From: Prevotella sp. CAG:891 | GTDB taxonomy: Bacteria > Bacteroidota > Bacteroidia > Bacteroidales > Bacteroidaceae | DNA: 64,000 bases | Direction of reading: 5' to 3' | NCBI GenBank assembly: GCA_000437675.1 | Contig: FR901744.1 | Location: 8,164 to 72,163 of the forward strand | Part shown: positions 53,721 through 63,813 of the stretch, piece by piece | Position numbering within the stretch: the first letter of the stretch is position 1 | Layout: each line of letters starts with the position of its first letter | Notes under the pieces: model-generated | Told to the model about the DNA's origin: nothing | The model's input: only the letters and a program-made list of their open reading frames with translations | Database searches by the model: none | Translations under genes and position numbers: made by a program

Positions 53721-54536
53721 ATGAAAGCAATCTTTTGCAGTATTGCACTGTTTTTATTGGTGGCAAGTTGTCAGCGCAATAAGCCTTCGGTAACAAAAAA
53801 TGATACGAAGGTTTCTCAAGGTATGGACTCTTTGTACTCCAAGGTTCAGTCAGAACCAGAACCGCCTGTTGCAGCAGACGGACTTTTTGATGACTTTGTT
53901 TATTCGTTCATGCGAAACCAGCGATTTCAATTGGAACGAATAGACTTCCCGTTGCCTAACTTTGTTGATGGAAAAAATCATCCGATTTCAAAGCATGATT
54001 GGAAGTATGATTGCATGTATATGCATCAGGATGTTTATACCATCATATTTGACAGCGAAAAATCAGTGAGTGCAGAAAAAGATACTACAATCAGACAGGT
54101 TGTCGTAGAATGGGCTTACTTGCATCAGCAACGAGTAAAACAATATCATTTTGCAAAGGATAATGGTGTTTGGCGATTAAAAAAACTTGACACGCATGCA
54201 ATGGCTAATAATCCGAACCATGATTTCTATGTTTTTTACAATCGTTTTTCGTCAGATAAGACTTACCAAAACAGCCACATATTAAATCCTTTTCATTTCA
54301 AAACCTACGATTATGATAACTTTCAAACAGTAGAAGGCTTGCTTGATGTTACTCAGTGGCCTGATTATCGTCCAACTTTACCGAAAGGAACGATAACTAA
54401 CATCAATTATGGACAGCATTACCGGAATTCACACAAACGTGTGTTGTTTTTATGTAGTCCTTCTGGTGGTATGGGATGTTCTATGACTTTTGTGCGTCAG
54501 GGTAAAGACTGGATGCTTGCCCGTTTGGATAATTAA
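53721..54536 (+). CDS. DUF4348 family lipoprotein
   Basis: A 271-residue lipoprotein with lipobox LLVASC (Cys17), a short linker and a single compact domain (about 52-270) starting DGLFDDFVYSFMRNQRFQLERIDFPLP. A second half with WPDYRPTLPKG and FLCSPSGGMGCSMTFV follows. I recognise DUF4348, an uncharacterised family of Bacteroidetes lipoproteins. It is 28 bases upstream of murB and the first gene of a plus-strand run with cell-wall genes, so an envelope role is plausible but not shown. Confidence 0.72.
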   Translation: MKAIFCSIALFLLVASCQRNKPSVTKNDTKVSQGMDSLYSKVQSEPEPPVAADGLFDDFVYSFMRNQRFQLERIDFPLPNFVDGKNHPISKHDWKYDCMYMHQDVYTIIFDSEKSVSAEKDTTIRQVVVEWAYLHQQRVKQYHFAKDNGVWRLKKLDTHAMANNPNHDFYVFYNRFSSDKTYQNSHILNPFHFKTYDYDNFQTVEGLLDVTQWPDYRPTLPKGTITNINYGQHYRNSHKRVLFLCSPSGGMGCSMTFVRQGKDWMLARLDN

Positions 54537-54564
54537 AACTAATCGAAATCAATTTTATAGGCTT

Positions 54565-55566
54565 ATGTATTCACTACTTCATCATAATACTTTTGGCATC
54601 GATGCGTGGTGTCGCGATTTTCAAGAATATTCTTCGATTGACGAACTCCGTAAGTTGTTACCTTTGCTTAAGGAGCAGCGTTGGCTGCATATTGGCGGTG
54701 GTAGCAATCTTTTGTTCGTGAACGATTTTAAAGGTCTGATATTACACTCTGGCATATTGGGCTGCGAGGAGATTCGTCGTACAGATTCTCATGTGTGGTT
54801 ACGCGTAGGAGCTGGTATGGATTGGGATGACTTTGTAGCTTATTGTGTAGAGCATGGTTATTATGGTCTTGAAAACTTATCTCTTATTCCTGGTGAAGTA
54901 GGTGCCAGTGCAGTGCAGAATATTGGAGCTTATGGTGTTGAGGCCGGACAATACATTGAGCAAGTAGAAACGCTTGACTCTGAAAGTGGTGAAACAAGAA
55001 TATTCCAATCAAACGAGTGTAAATACGCTTATCGAAGCAGTGTGTTTAAGCATGAATACCTTGGACGTTACATTGTGACGCATGTGGTATATCGGTTGTC
55101 GCTGGATTTTCAGCCTAATTTGCACTACGCAGCTTTGACTCGCGAGTTACAGGCGCGACAGATAACTCCAAAAACTTTGACGGCTAAGATGTTGAGAAAT
55201 ATTATAGTGGAAGTGCGTCACAGTAAATTACCCGATCCAAATGAACTGGGTAGTGCTGGCTCTTTTTTTATGAATCCTGTTATTAGTAAAGAACAGTTTG
55301 TTTCTTTGCAGCAAAAATATGCTGATATTCCTCACTATGATATGGGAGATGCTGTGAAAATTCCAGCAGGATGGCTTATAGAGCAATGTGGCTGGAAAGG
55401 ACAAAGTTTAGGACCTGCTGGAGTGTATGCTAAGCAAGCGTTGGTCATTGTAAACCTAGGAGGTGCTACTGGCGAGGATATCGTAAACTTGAGTAATGCT
55501 GTACAGCGTGATGTGCGTGAAAAGTTTGGAATCGACATACATCCTGAAGTAAACTTTATTCTGTAG
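54565..55566 (+). CDS. murB: UDP-N-acetylenolpyruvoylglucosamine reductase
   Basis: Makes UDP-MurNAc, the second step of peptidoglycan precursor synthesis, using NADPH and FAD. The ATG at 54565 (MYSLLHHNTFGIDAWC) is preferred; an ATG at 54490 in the same frame lies inside the DUF4348 gene. The 333-residue protein has the FAD motif GGGSNLLF, the IPGEVGASAVQNIGAYG stretch, YAYRSSVFK and the Ser-containing GSAGSFFMNP typical of type I MurB. A MBL hydrolase gene follows after 47 bases. Confidence 0.95.
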   Translation: MYSLLHHNTFGIDAWCRDFQEYSSIDELRKLLPLLKEQRWLHIGGGSNLLFVNDFKGLILHSGILGCEEIRRTDSHVWLRVGAGMDWDDFVAYCVEHGYYGLENLSLIPGEVGASAVQNIGAYGVEAGQYIEQVETLDSESGETRIFQSNECKYAYRSSVFKHEYLGRYIVTHVVYRLSLDFQPNLHYAALTRELQARQITPKTLTAKMLRNIIVEVRHSKLPDPNELGSAGSFFMNPVISKEQFVSLQQKYADIPHYDMGDAVKIPAGWLIEQCGWKGQSLGPAGVYAKQALVIVNLGGATGEDIVNLSNAVQRDVREKFGIDIHPEVNFIL

Positions 55567-55613
55567 AAATAATAAGCTTAGTATCCTATTTAATCCAAAG
55601 ATGATGAATATTT

Positions 55614-56381
55614 ATGCCTAAACTTACTTTATTGGGAACAGGCACAAGTACCGGTGTACCTCAAATAGGTTGCACGTGTAAGGTTTGTACTTCGTCTGAT
55701 TTGCGTGATGTTCGACTGCGAACCTCAGCCTTGCTTCAAACTGATGATGGAAAGCGTGTTTTGATAGATTGTGGTCCGGATTTTCGCCAGCAAATGATGC
55801 ATGAACCTTTTCTCCCTATTCATGCTGTGCTGCTTACGCATGAACATTATGATCATGTCGGTGGTTTGGATGACTTGCGTCCTTTCTGTAAGTTTGGTTC
55901 GATTGACGTGTATGCTGATGAATGCTGTGCTATGCATTTGAGAACACGGTTACCATATTGTTTCCGTGAACATAAGTATCCCGGTGTTCCGGAAATTGTG
56001 TTGCACGTTGTAGAGTTCAATAAAGACTTTGAATTATCTACAGGCTTGAGAGTGACACCATTGCGTGTGTTGCATGATAAGCTACCTATTCTTGGATTTC
56101 GAATAGGTTCGATGGCATACATTACAGATATGAGTTCCATGGAAGATGATCAATTAGATAAACTAAAAGGTTTAAAAGTATTAGTTGCCAATGCTTTGAG
56201 ACATAAAAATCATCATTCGCATCAGACTCTGAATGAAGCTTTGGATTTAATAAGAAACTTACAACCAGAACGCAGTTATTTGATTCATGCATCGCATGAA
56301 CTTGGAACGTATGTAGACGTGGAGCGGTGTCTTCCCTCTAATGTTTATATGGGGTATGATGGTATGGAAATCAGTTGGTAA
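55614..56381 (+). CDS. Metallo-beta-lactamase fold hydrolase (PhnP-like)
   Basis: A 255-residue cytoplasmic metal hydrolase. The start MPKLTLLGTGTSTGVPQIGCTC has the GTGTS(x)GVP motif and Cys pair of the PhnP/phosphodiesterase branch. The metal site THEHYDHVGGLDDL follows (HxHxDH), and further ligands lie in IHASHEL near the C-terminus. Family members hydrolyse cyclic phosphodiesters or related esters; the substrate is not known here. It is in a plus-strand run after murB. No phosphonate genes are nearby, so the PhnP label is structural only. Confidence 0.88.
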   Translation: MPKLTLLGTGTSTGVPQIGCTCKVCTSSDLRDVRLRTSALLQTDDGKRVLIDCGPDFRQQMMHEPFLPIHAVLLTHEHYDHVGGLDDLRPFCKFGSIDVYADECCAMHLRTRLPYCFREHKYPGVPEIVLHVVEFNKDFELSTGLRVTPLRVLHDKLPILGFRIGSMAYITDMSSMEDDQLDKLKGLKVLVANALRHKNHHSHQTLNEALDLIRNLQPERSYLIHASHELGTYVDVERCLPSNVYMGYDGMEISW

Positions 56382-56426
56382 TCATACTTAGCTTCTATGA
56401 TGTGTGCTGAAGTCGAAAGTTTTTTG

Positions 56427-56434
56427 TAAGTTTG
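56427..56434 (+). promoter_or_regulatory. -7 box candidate before the PBP1A gene
   Basis: TAAGTTTG, about 145 bases before the chosen ATG at 56580. A TTTG partner is not clear (TGTG at 56403). Plausible but weak. Confidence 0.35.
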
Positions 56435-56579
56435 CAAGCGCAGGCATTATCTGTCAATACATCTGTATGATGTAACGCGCGTAACCTTTTGAATTTAGTG
56501 ATGTTGTATGTTGTACATTTGAGTCCTTGTGATTATTAAGACTTATTTGTTCGTTAGCATACATGCCTATATATTTTAT

Positions 56580-58964
56580 ATGAGAAAAAAGATTATTGTC
56601 TTATGTTGGTTTTGCTTCACACTCTTGTGTGTTGTTTGTGCCATAGGTGTATATAGTATCAAGCGTGGCTGGATTGGTTATATGCCACCAATCGCTGAAT
56701 TGCAAAGTCCTATCAGTAAATATGCTTCTCAGGTGATAAGTGTAGATGGTAGGCTTATGGGTACTTGGTCGAGAAATGAAAATCGAGTGTTTGTAGGCTA
56801 TGATAGCATATCATCACACATGTTTGATGCTTTAGTGGCAACAGAAGATGTGCGTTTTTATGATCATTCAGGTATTGATAGTCGTGCCTTAGGACGTGCC
56901 ATCATCAAACGAGGATTGTTAGGACATAAAGAAGCTGGTGGTGGTAGTACCATAACACAACAATTAGCAAAACAGCTATATTCTGTTACAGCCTCAACCA
57001 CTCTGCAGCGATTGATGCAAAAACCCATCGAATGGGTTATTGCTGTTGAGTTGGAAAGACACTACACTAAAGAAGAAATCTTGACGCTTTACCTGAATTA
57101 TTTTGATTTTCTTCATAATGCAGTGGGAATAAAAACAGCTGCTAATGTTTATTTCGGAAAATCACCTAAGAACCTTAGCTTGACAGAATGTGCGACTTTG
57201 GTTGGTATGTGTAAAAACCCGTCTTATTTTAACCCTGTAAGAGAACCGGAACGTTGCAGACAGCGACGTAATGTTGTGTTGCAACAAATGGTGAAAGCGG
57301 GTAGCTTGAGCGAATCGGAATACGCTACATTGAGCGAAGAACCCTTGAAATTGAATTTTCATAGAATCGATCATAAAGAAGGACTTGGCGCTTATGTTCG
57401 CGAATATTTGCGACGTATCATGATGGCCGAAAAGCCAAATCCTAGCAAATATCATGATTGGCAACGTCAGCAGTATTATGAAGATTCTGTAATGTGGGCT
57501 AATGACCCTCTGTACGGATGGTGTAAGAAAAACTATAAGCGTAATGGTGAAAATTATGATATTTATACCGATGGCTTAAAGATTTTTACAACGATAGATT
57601 CACGTATGCAGCAGTATGCAGAGGAAGCTGTGTTACGTCATGTCGGAAAGAAGTTGCAACCTATGTTTGAAACTGAACGTCGACGTTCGAGCAACTTTCC
57701 TTACAGTATGAATTTGTCGCAAAAGGAGGTTAGAAAGCGTATTAAGCATGCAATGCGCCAGACTGATCGTTATAGGATGTTGAAGGCCGGGGGTGCTTCT
57801 GAGGAAGAAATCGAAAAATCTTTCAGAACGAAGGTGCCTATGACAGTCTTTACATATCATGGTGATGTTGATACGCTGATGACTCCCATTGACTCAATCT
57901 TGTACTACAAGAAGTTCTTGCGGTCTGCATTGGTTTCAATGGATCCCAAAACCGGACACGTTAAAGCTTATGTTGGAGGTTTGGATTTTACGCATTTCCA
58001 ATATGATATGGCATTGGTTGGCCGACGCCAAATCGGTTCAACAATGAAACCTTTTGTTTATGCAATGGGGCTTCAAGGAGGAATGACTCCCAATACCACA
58101 ATACTGAATGTGCAGCGTTCGTATGGTGACTGGTGTCCGCGAAATGGTAGTCATGCACGTTATGGCGACATGGTTACATTGAAATGGGGTTTAAGTCAAT
58201 CGAATAACTGGGTTACAGCAGGGTTGATGTATCAAATTGACCCGACAGGACAAGGCCTTGTGCGTGACTTGCATGACCTGGGTGTAGCCAATGATAACAT
58301 GCAGCCTTCGTTGTCTTTGTGTTTGGGTACATGTGATATTACGCCAGCTGAGTTAGCTTCTGCTTATACTGCTTTTGTTGAAAAAGGTATTCGTAGGGCA
58401 CCGCTACTGGTAACTCGCATCGAAGATAATCAAGGAAATGTAATAGCAGAATTTGCACCTCGTACAAATGAAGTGTACAGCGAAGAAACTGCGTACAATA
58501 TGATTGATATGATGCAGGCTGTTATAGACCATGGTACTGGTAGACGCTTGCGTTATGCTTACGACATGAAAGGTCCGATTGCCGGTAAAACAGGTACGAC
58601 TAATAGTAATTCTGACGGTTGGTTTGTAGGTTGTGTCCCCCAATTAGTAACTTCTGTGTGGGTAGGTGGTGACGAACGCGATATCCACTTTAATTCAACC
58701 TCGATAGGTCAAGGTGCGGCTTCAGCGCTTCCTGTTTGGGCTTTGTATATGCGAAGAGTTTATGCAGATAAGCGGTTGGGATATGATTCAAATCGCGAAT
58801 TTGAAAAACCCGAAGCAATTGATGACCATAATAAGGCGGGAGTTTCGACTATTAATGGTAGTGATAACCAAAATGAAGGTGAAACAGAAGAACACTCTTC
58901 TGAAGGTGAAAAGCCTGTCGAGACTTCGAAGCCCAAAAGCAGCGGAGAAAACTATTTTGAATAA
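56580..58964 (+). CDS. Class A penicillin-binding protein (bifunctional transglycosylase/transpeptidase)
   Basis: A 794-residue peptidoglycan synthase anchored by one N-terminal TM (about 7-28, starting MRKKIIVLCWFCF). The ATG at 56580 is preferred to the in-frame ATT/Met region from 56529. The GT51 glycosyltransferase domain has EDVRFYDHSGID and GGSTITQQLAKQLY. The transpeptidase domain has GSTMKPFVYAMG (catalytic Ser-x-x-Lys), SQSNN (SxN) and KTGTT (KTG). The tail (about 745-794) is acidic and Ser/Glu/Lys-rich. The domain order is that of PBP1A. It probably works with MurB products made by the gene 1 kb upstream. Confidence 0.93.
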   Translation: MRKKIIVLCWFCFTLLCVVCAIGVYSIKRGWIGYMPPIAELQSPISKYASQVISVDGRLMGTWSRNENRVFVGYDSISSHMFDALVATEDVRFYDHSGIDSRALGRAIIKRGLLGHKEAGGGSTITQQLAKQLYSVTASTTLQRLMQKPIEWVIAVELERHYTKEEILTLYLNYFDFLHNAVGIKTAANVYFGKSPKNLSLTECATLVGMCKNPSYFNPVREPERCRQRRNVVLQQMVKAGSLSESEYATLSEEPLKLNFHRIDHKEGLGAYVREYLRRIMMAEKPNPSKYHDWQRQQYYEDSVMWANDPLYGWCKKNYKRNGENYDIYTDGLKIFTTIDSRMQQYAEEAVLRHVGKKLQPMFETERRRSSNFPYSMNLSQKEVRKRIKHAMRQTDRYRMLKAGGASEEEIEKSFRTKVPMTVFTYHGDVDTLMTPIDSILYYKKFLRSALVSMDPKTGHVKAYVGGLDFTHFQYDMALVGRRQIGSTMKPFVYAMGLQGGMTPNTTILNVQRSYGDWCPRNGSHARYGDMVTLKWGLSQSNNWVTAGLMYQIDPTGQGLVRDLHDLGVANDNMQPSLSLCLGTCDITPAELASAYTAFVEKGIRRAPLLVTRIEDNQGNVIAEFAPRTNEVYSEETAYNMIDMMQAVIDHGTGRRLRYAYDMKGPIAGKTGTTNSNSDGWFVGCVPQLVTSVWVGGDERDIHFNSTSIGQGAASALPVWALYMRRVYADKRLGYDSNREFEKPEAIDDHNKAGVSTINGSDNQNEGETEEHSSEGEKPVETSKPKSSGENYFE

Positions 58965-58973
58965 GTATGTATT

Positions 58974-59013
58974 GGATTATGATGTGCTTGGTAACTCTTG
59001 TGCATCATAATCC
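58974..59013 (+). terminator. Hairpin after the PBP1A gene
   Basis: GGATTATGATG (58974-58984) and CATCATAATCC (59003-59013) form a perfect 11-bp stem. No immediate T-run follows; ATTTTTTC appears about 10 bases later. Possible terminator. Confidence 0.5.
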
Positions 59014-59072
59014 GCGTCATATTTTTTCAAAATTAAGTATCAGCCTTTGTAATAATGATAAATAGTAGTAAC

Positions 59073-59837
59073 ATGGATAAAAAGTTCTTGGCAATTATTC
59101 CAGCGCGTTATGCAAGTACGCGTTTTCCGGCTAAGCCATTGGCTCAGTTAGGAGGAAAAACAATTATACAGCGAGTTTACGAGCGTGTTGCAAAAGTATT
59201 CCCTCAATTATGCGTAGCTACTGATGATGAACGAATTTACAGTGAAGTAGAACGTTTCGGTGGCATAGCGGTAATGACATCAGTTCATCATAAAAGCGGT
59301 ACAGACCGTTGTTATGAAGCGATGCAAAAGATGGGAGGTTCTCCAGATGTAGTAGTAAACATTCAAGGTGACGAACCTTTTATCGCAGAGTCGCAGTTGC
59401 GTTCGATTATGCAGTGTTTTGATGATGAGTCAACAGAAATAGCAACGCTTGTAAAACCATTCACAGCAGATACACCTATTGAGGATATAGAGAACCCGAA
59501 CAGTCCAAAGGTAGTGGTCAGCAATGATGGATTTGCGTTATATTTTTCTCGTAGTGTCATTCCTTATTTACGTGGAGTGTCGCGCAGCGATTGGGCAAAG
59601 CATCATACATTTCTTAAGCACATAGGGCTTTACGCTTATCGTGCAGCAGCTTTGCAGCAAATTACTTCGCTTCCATTGGGCGATTTGGAGCAATGTGAAT
59701 CGCTTGAGCAATTACGTTGGTTGCAAGCCGGTTTGAAAATAAAGGTTGCTTCAACCGATGTCGAAACTATAGGAATTGATACACCAGAAGATTTGCAAAA
59801 GGCGGAATCCTACTTGCAGAAGCACGCTGAGCAATAA
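59073..59837 (+). CDS. kdsB: 3-deoxy-manno-octulosonate cytidylyltransferase (CMP-Kdo synthetase)
   Basis: Activates Kdo with CTP for the inner core of lipopolysaccharide. The ATG at 59073 (MDKKFLAIIPARYASTRF) fits homologues; an ATG at 59055 adds six residues. The 254-residue protein has the PARYASTRFPAKPL nucleotide motif, VVNIQGDEPF and GTPE-like GIDTPEDL. It continues the plus-strand envelope run. Kdo implies an LPS-bearing outer membrane, consistent with Bacteroidales. Confidence 0.95.
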   Translation: MDKKFLAIIPARYASTRFPAKPLAQLGGKTIIQRVYERVAKVFPQLCVATDDERIYSEVERFGGIAVMTSVHHKSGTDRCYEAMQKMGGSPDVVVNIQGDEPFIAESQLRSIMQCFDDESTEIATLVKPFTADTPIEDIENPNSPKVVVSNDGFALYFSRSVIPYLRGVSRSDWAKHHTFLKHIGLYAYRAAALQQITSLPLGDLEQCESLEQLRWLQAGLKIKVASTDVETIGIDTPEDLQKAESYLQKHAEQ

Positions 59838-59946
59838 TAGCTATTGATTCTATCTATTTATTGCAGAACAAGCATACTTACTAAAAGTGATATTTGTAAT
59901 CTGAAGAAATATGATGGAATCGTAATACATTTACGTTTTATATTTT

Positions 59947-61059
59947 ATGAAGAAAACAATAATTCTTTCTCTGTTCTCATTGGCAGTAGCATTTTCTGCT
60001 TCTGCACAGAAAATTGTAGTAGGTTCTTGCACACTGAAAGATGGCGGTATTTATACAGGCCAGTTGATGAGCGGAAAACCTACAGGGAAAGGACGTGTTC
60101 AGTACGAAAATGGAGATACTTATGAAGGCTCTTTTGTTAAAGGACTTCGACATGGTGAAGGAACCTTTACTGCTTCAGATGGCTCTCGGTATGAAGGAAA
60201 CTGGACAAAGAATGAACGCAATGGGCGAGGTACGTTCTATGCTGTAAACAATAATCGCTACGAAGGACTTTGGTATCGTAACCGTAAAGAAGGACATGGT
60301 GTCATGTATTATTATAATGGAGACGTATATGAAGGCTCTTGGAAAGATAATCAACGAAACGGCAAAGGTACCTACACTTACAAGAGTGGTGCCTATTACC
60401 GTGGTGAATGGGTAGACGATAAAAAGTCGGGTAAAGGAGTTTTCGATTGGAACGATGGCTCAAAATACGAAGGCATGTGGTTGAACAATCAGCGAAATGG
60501 TAAGGGATTCTACATTTATGCAGATGGAGATTCCTACAATGGCGATTGGAAAAACGATATGCAAGATGGTCGTGGTATTTATAAGTTCCGCAATGGCGAT
60601 GTGTATGAAGGTCACTATGTTAATGGCGAACGTACAGGCGAAGGTTCCTTTAAGTTTGCTAATGGTGATTCGTATGTTGGTAGTTTCTTGAACGGAGAAC
60701 AAAGTGGACAAGGCACTTTTCAATGGAAAGGAGTGGCTACATATGTAGGTCAATGGCAACATAACATGATGCATGGACGTGGCGTTTATAAGTGGAAAAA
60801 TGGTGACGAGTACAATGGCGAGTGGAAAAATAACCGAATGGATGGTCAAGGTACATTGCGTTTTGCCAATGGTGCTCGTTTCAAAGGAACGTTCCGTGAA
60901 GGTAAGCGAGATGGTAAATCCGTAGAAATTCGCGAAGATGGTTCTCGCATTGATTGTACCTATCGTGAAGGAATGAAGCATGGAAAATACCAGGAGTATG
61001 ATGCCAATGGCAACCTGGTAAAAAAAGGAGAGTATAGCAATGGCCGCGTTGTACAATAG
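59947..61059 (+). CDS. Exported MORN-repeat protein
   Basis: A 370-residue protein with a signal peptide (MKKTIILSLFSLAVAFSASA). About thirteen MORN repeats of 23 residues run from residue 35 to 335 (for example YEGNWTKNERNGRGTF), each with the YxGxW/F...GxG pattern. The C-terminal 35 residues (EGMKHGKYQEYDANGNLVKKG) look like a degenerate toxin-antitoxin-like MORN variant seen in Bacteroidetes. MORN repeats in bacteria are protein or lipid binding scaffolds. It is 71 bases before the branching enzyme gene. No enzyme activity is expected. Confidence 0.88.
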   Translation: MKKTIILSLFSLAVAFSASAQKIVVGSCTLKDGGIYTGQLMSGKPTGKGRVQYENGDTYEGSFVKGLRHGEGTFTASDGSRYEGNWTKNERNGRGTFYAVNNNRYEGLWYRNRKEGHGVMYYYNGDVYEGSWKDNQRNGKGTYTYKSGAYYRGEWVDDKKSGKGVFDWNDGSKYEGMWLNNQRNGKGFYIYADGDSYNGDWKNDMQDGRGIYKFRNGDVYEGHYVNGERTGEGSFKFANGDSYVGSFLNGEQSGQGTFQWKGVATYVGQWQHNMMHGRGVYKWKNGDEYNGEWKNNRMDGQGTLRFANGARFKGTFREGKRDGKSVEIREDGSRIDCTYREGMKHGKYQEYDANGNLVKKGEYSNGRVVQ

Positions 61060-61130
61060 TGTAATACGGTTTTAAGTGTTTCTATTTGAAAAAAAGAAAA
61101 CAATAAATATAAACCTATAATTATTAAACC

Positions 61131-63245
61131 ATGAAAGTCAAAAAGAATGCAGAAGAAGTCGTCAAGAACTCTGCAAAGCTAAAAACGGCCAAGCGTTCAA
61201 CGCGCAAATCAACAAAGCCTAAGCGTCTGAACATTGTGAAAAATGATTCTTGGCTTGAACCTTTTGAAAGTGCAATTCAGGGTCGTCACGATCATGTTCT
61301 TTATAAACAAAACGAACTTACGGGGGGTAAAGGCAGTCTGTCTGATTTTGCAGACGGACATCTTTACTTCGGTATGCATAAATCTGCAAAACAATGGATT
61401 TTGCGCGAATGGGCACCAAATGCCACAGCTATTTATCTGATTGGCGAGTTTAATGATTGGAAAGAATCAGATAAATATGCTTTTAAGCGTATTGAAGGCA
61501 CTGGTAATTGGGAGCTGAAACTTCCGTTACGTACATTGCGTCATGAAAATCTTTACAAACTCTCTGTACATTGGGATGGCGGACAAGGTGAACGAGTTCC
61601 TGCATGGGCACAGCGAGTAGTTCAAGATGAAGATACCAAGATTTTTAGCGCACAAGTTTGGTCGCCTGAGAATCCCTATCAGTGGAAGAAACCTAATTTC
61701 CGACCTAAGAAAGCGCCACTCTTTATTTATGAATGTCACATAGGTATGGGGCAGGATGCCGAGAAGGTTGGTAGTTACAATGAATTCAGATTGAATGTAC
61801 TTCCACGTGTTATAGCCGATGGATATAATTGTATCCAGATTATGGCTATAGCGGAGCATCCATATTATGGTAGCTTTGGTTACCATGTAAGCTCGTTCTT
61901 CGCAGCATCAAGTCGTTTTGGAACACCCGACGAACTAAAACAGCTGATTGATGAAGCTCATAAGTCTGGCGTAGCAGTGATTATGGATTTAGTTCATAGT
62001 CATGCCGTGAAAAACGAAGTGGAAGGCTTGGGTAACTATGCAGGTGATCCAAATCAGTTCTTCTATCCTGGTGATCGCCATGAGCATTCGGCCTGGGATA
62101 GTCTTTGTTTTGACTACGGTAAAAATGAAGTGCTACATTTTCTGCTTTCCAATTGTAAATATTGGCTTACGGAGTATAAATTCGACGGCTTCCGTTTTGA
62201 TGGAGTAACTTCAATGCTGTATTACAGTCATGGTCTAGGCGAAACTTTCTGTGGTTATGGAGATTATTTCAATGGACATCAAGATGACAATGCCATTTGT
62301 TATCTGACATTGGCTAATTTACTGATTCACGAGGTGAAACCTTCAGCAATCACGATTGCTGAAGAAGTAAGCGGAATGCCAGGCCTGGCAGCTCCATTCA
62401 AAGATGGTGGATATGGTTTCGACTATCGCATGGCTATGAATGTCCCTGATTATTGGATCAAGACTATCAAAGAACGACGCGATGAAGATTGGAAACCATC
62501 TTCAATATTCTGGGAAGTAACAAACCGTCGCGCAGATGAACGTACTATCTCTTATTGCGAAAGCCACGATCAGGCATTAGTCGGAGATAAAACCTTGATT
62601 TTCCGTCTTATTGATGCCGATATGTATTGGCACTTTAAAAAAGGCGACGAAAATGGAACCGTACATCGTGGTATTGCATTACATAAGATGATACGCTTGG
62701 TGACTGCTTCAACCATCAATGGCGGATATCTAAATTTTATGGGTAATGAATTTGGTCATCCAGAATGGATTGATTTTCCGCGTGAAGGAAATGGATGGAG
62801 CTATAAATATGCTCGCCGTCAATGGAATTTAGTAGATAATAAAGAACTCTGCTATCATTACTTGGGCGACTTTGATCATGATATGATTAAACTGCTTCGT
62901 TCAGTTTCTGACATTCGTGATTATCCGGTTCAAGAAATATGGCACAACGATGGTGATCAGATATTGGCGTATGCTCGCGGATCATTGCTGTTTGTATTTA
63001 ACTTTTCTCCAATTCGCTCCTATGAAGGTTATGGATTCATGGTACCAGAAGGAGCGTACGACGTAGTGTTGAATACAGACTCGGAAAATTATGGCGGAAA
63101 TGGACTTTCGGATGACTCTATCCGTCATTTTACAAATTTCGATCCACTTCTAAAACGTGATGGAAAGGGCTGGCTCAAACTCTATATCCCAGCTCGTTCA
63201 GCAGTTGTGTTGCGAAAGGTGGATGTAATTGAAAAAGAGGATTAA
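61131..63245 (+). CDS. glgB: 1,4-alpha-glucan branching enzyme
   Basis: Makes alpha-1,6 branches in glycogen. The 704-residue protein starts with a basic extension (1-36, many Lys/Arg), followed by a CBM48 domain (about 70-190, WAPNATAIYLIGEFNDW) and a GH13 core with nucleophile Asp357 (FDGFRFDG), acid/base Glu411 (TIAEE) and SHDQ in the fourth region (SYCESHDQALVGD). It resembles the eukaryote-type GlgB with a single CBM48, common in Bacteroidetes. The GH13 enzyme at 1036 might act on the same polymer. A strong terminator follows. Confidence 0.93.
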   Translation: MKVKKNAEEVVKNSAKLKTAKRSTRKSTKPKRLNIVKNDSWLEPFESAIQGRHDHVLYKQNELTGGKGSLSDFADGHLYFGMHKSAKQWILREWAPNATAIYLIGEFNDWKESDKYAFKRIEGTGNWELKLPLRTLRHENLYKLSVHWDGGQGERVPAWAQRVVQDEDTKIFSAQVWSPENPYQWKKPNFRPKKAPLFIYECHIGMGQDAEKVGSYNEFRLNVLPRVIADGYNCIQIMAIAEHPYYGSFGYHVSSFFAASSRFGTPDELKQLIDEAHKSGVAVIMDLVHSHAVKNEVEGLGNYAGDPNQFFYPGDRHEHSAWDSLCFDYGKNEVLHFLLSNCKYWLTEYKFDGFRFDGVTSMLYYSHGLGETFCGYGDYFNGHQDDNAICYLTLANLLIHEVKPSAITIAEEVSGMPGLAAPFKDGGYGFDYRMAMNVPDYWIKTIKERRDEDWKPSSIFWEVTNRRADERTISYCESHDQALVGDKTLIFRLIDADMYWHFKKGDENGTVHRGIALHKMIRLVTASTINGGYLNFMGNEFGHPEWIDFPREGNGWSYKYARRQWNLVDNKELCYHYLGDFDHDMIKLLRSVSDIRDYPVQEIWHNDGDQILAYARGSLLFVFNFSPIRSYEGYGFMVPEGAYDVVLNTDSENYGGNGLSDDSIRHFTNFDPLLKRDGKGWLKLYIPARSAVVLRKVDVIEKED

Positions 63246-63330
63246 CAAACTTTAGTCAATTTAGTAAGCCTATCCGTAACTTGAAAATCTGCTTTAGTTT
63301 TAAGCATTAAATTCAACTCTATAAGTTTTT

Positions 63331-63368
63331 GGCAATATGATAGTGTTATATTATCATATTGCCTTTTT
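63331..63368 (+). terminator. Rho-independent terminator of glgB
   Basis: GGCAATATGATA (63331-63342) pairs perfectly with TATCATATTGCC (63352-63363), a 9-base loop, then TTTTT (63364-63368). It lies 85 bases after the stop. Confidence 0.9.
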
Positions 63369-63484
63369 ATGTAGTTCACAAGCTCTGATGTTTTTGGGCT
63401 CAGTAGTATTTTACGGAGCATACATACCTGCGTTCCTGTTTTTTTATAAGTTGAAGCAGAGTTTATGAGTGCACTAGATGGTGA

Positions 63485-63813
63485 AGCGTTAATCGTTTGT
63501 ATGTCTAAAAAGTGAAATTAGATTAATGATACTTTCTTTTAATACCATAGGTGTACAGACTGTTTGGATACGGGAATAGCATCTTGTCAAAATTTGCTCC
63601 GCGATTATCCGAATTAGTTCCGAGCCAGTTGAAATTAGTTCCGAGCTAGTTTGAATTAGTTTCGGCTTTGTTTTAATAATCGTGGAACTATTGATAATCA
63701 ATATTTTATGAATAACGCAAAGTCAATTGGGAAAATGATTGTTTTGCCTTGAATTGAATAGAAAAACTGAATGCTGGATTTTAGATTCATTTAGAAATGT
63801 GTTAAACCTACAA
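63485..63813 (+). repeat. Iteron element copy 4 with flanks
   Basis: The core at 63595-63689 has unit starts at 63595 (TGCTCC), 63616 and 63637 (AGTTCCGAGC), and 63658 (AGTTTC), 21 bp apart, and the inverted half-site GGAACT at 63684, 26 bp after the last start. Flanks on both sides resemble copies 2 and 3 (TCAAAATTTGCTCCG just before the units; GTGTTAAA near 63805). Nothing else was recognised up to the window end. Confidence 0.8.

Noticed and set aside
54490..54564. Upstream start for murB
   Set aside because: It lies inside the DUF4348 gene; homologues start at 54565.
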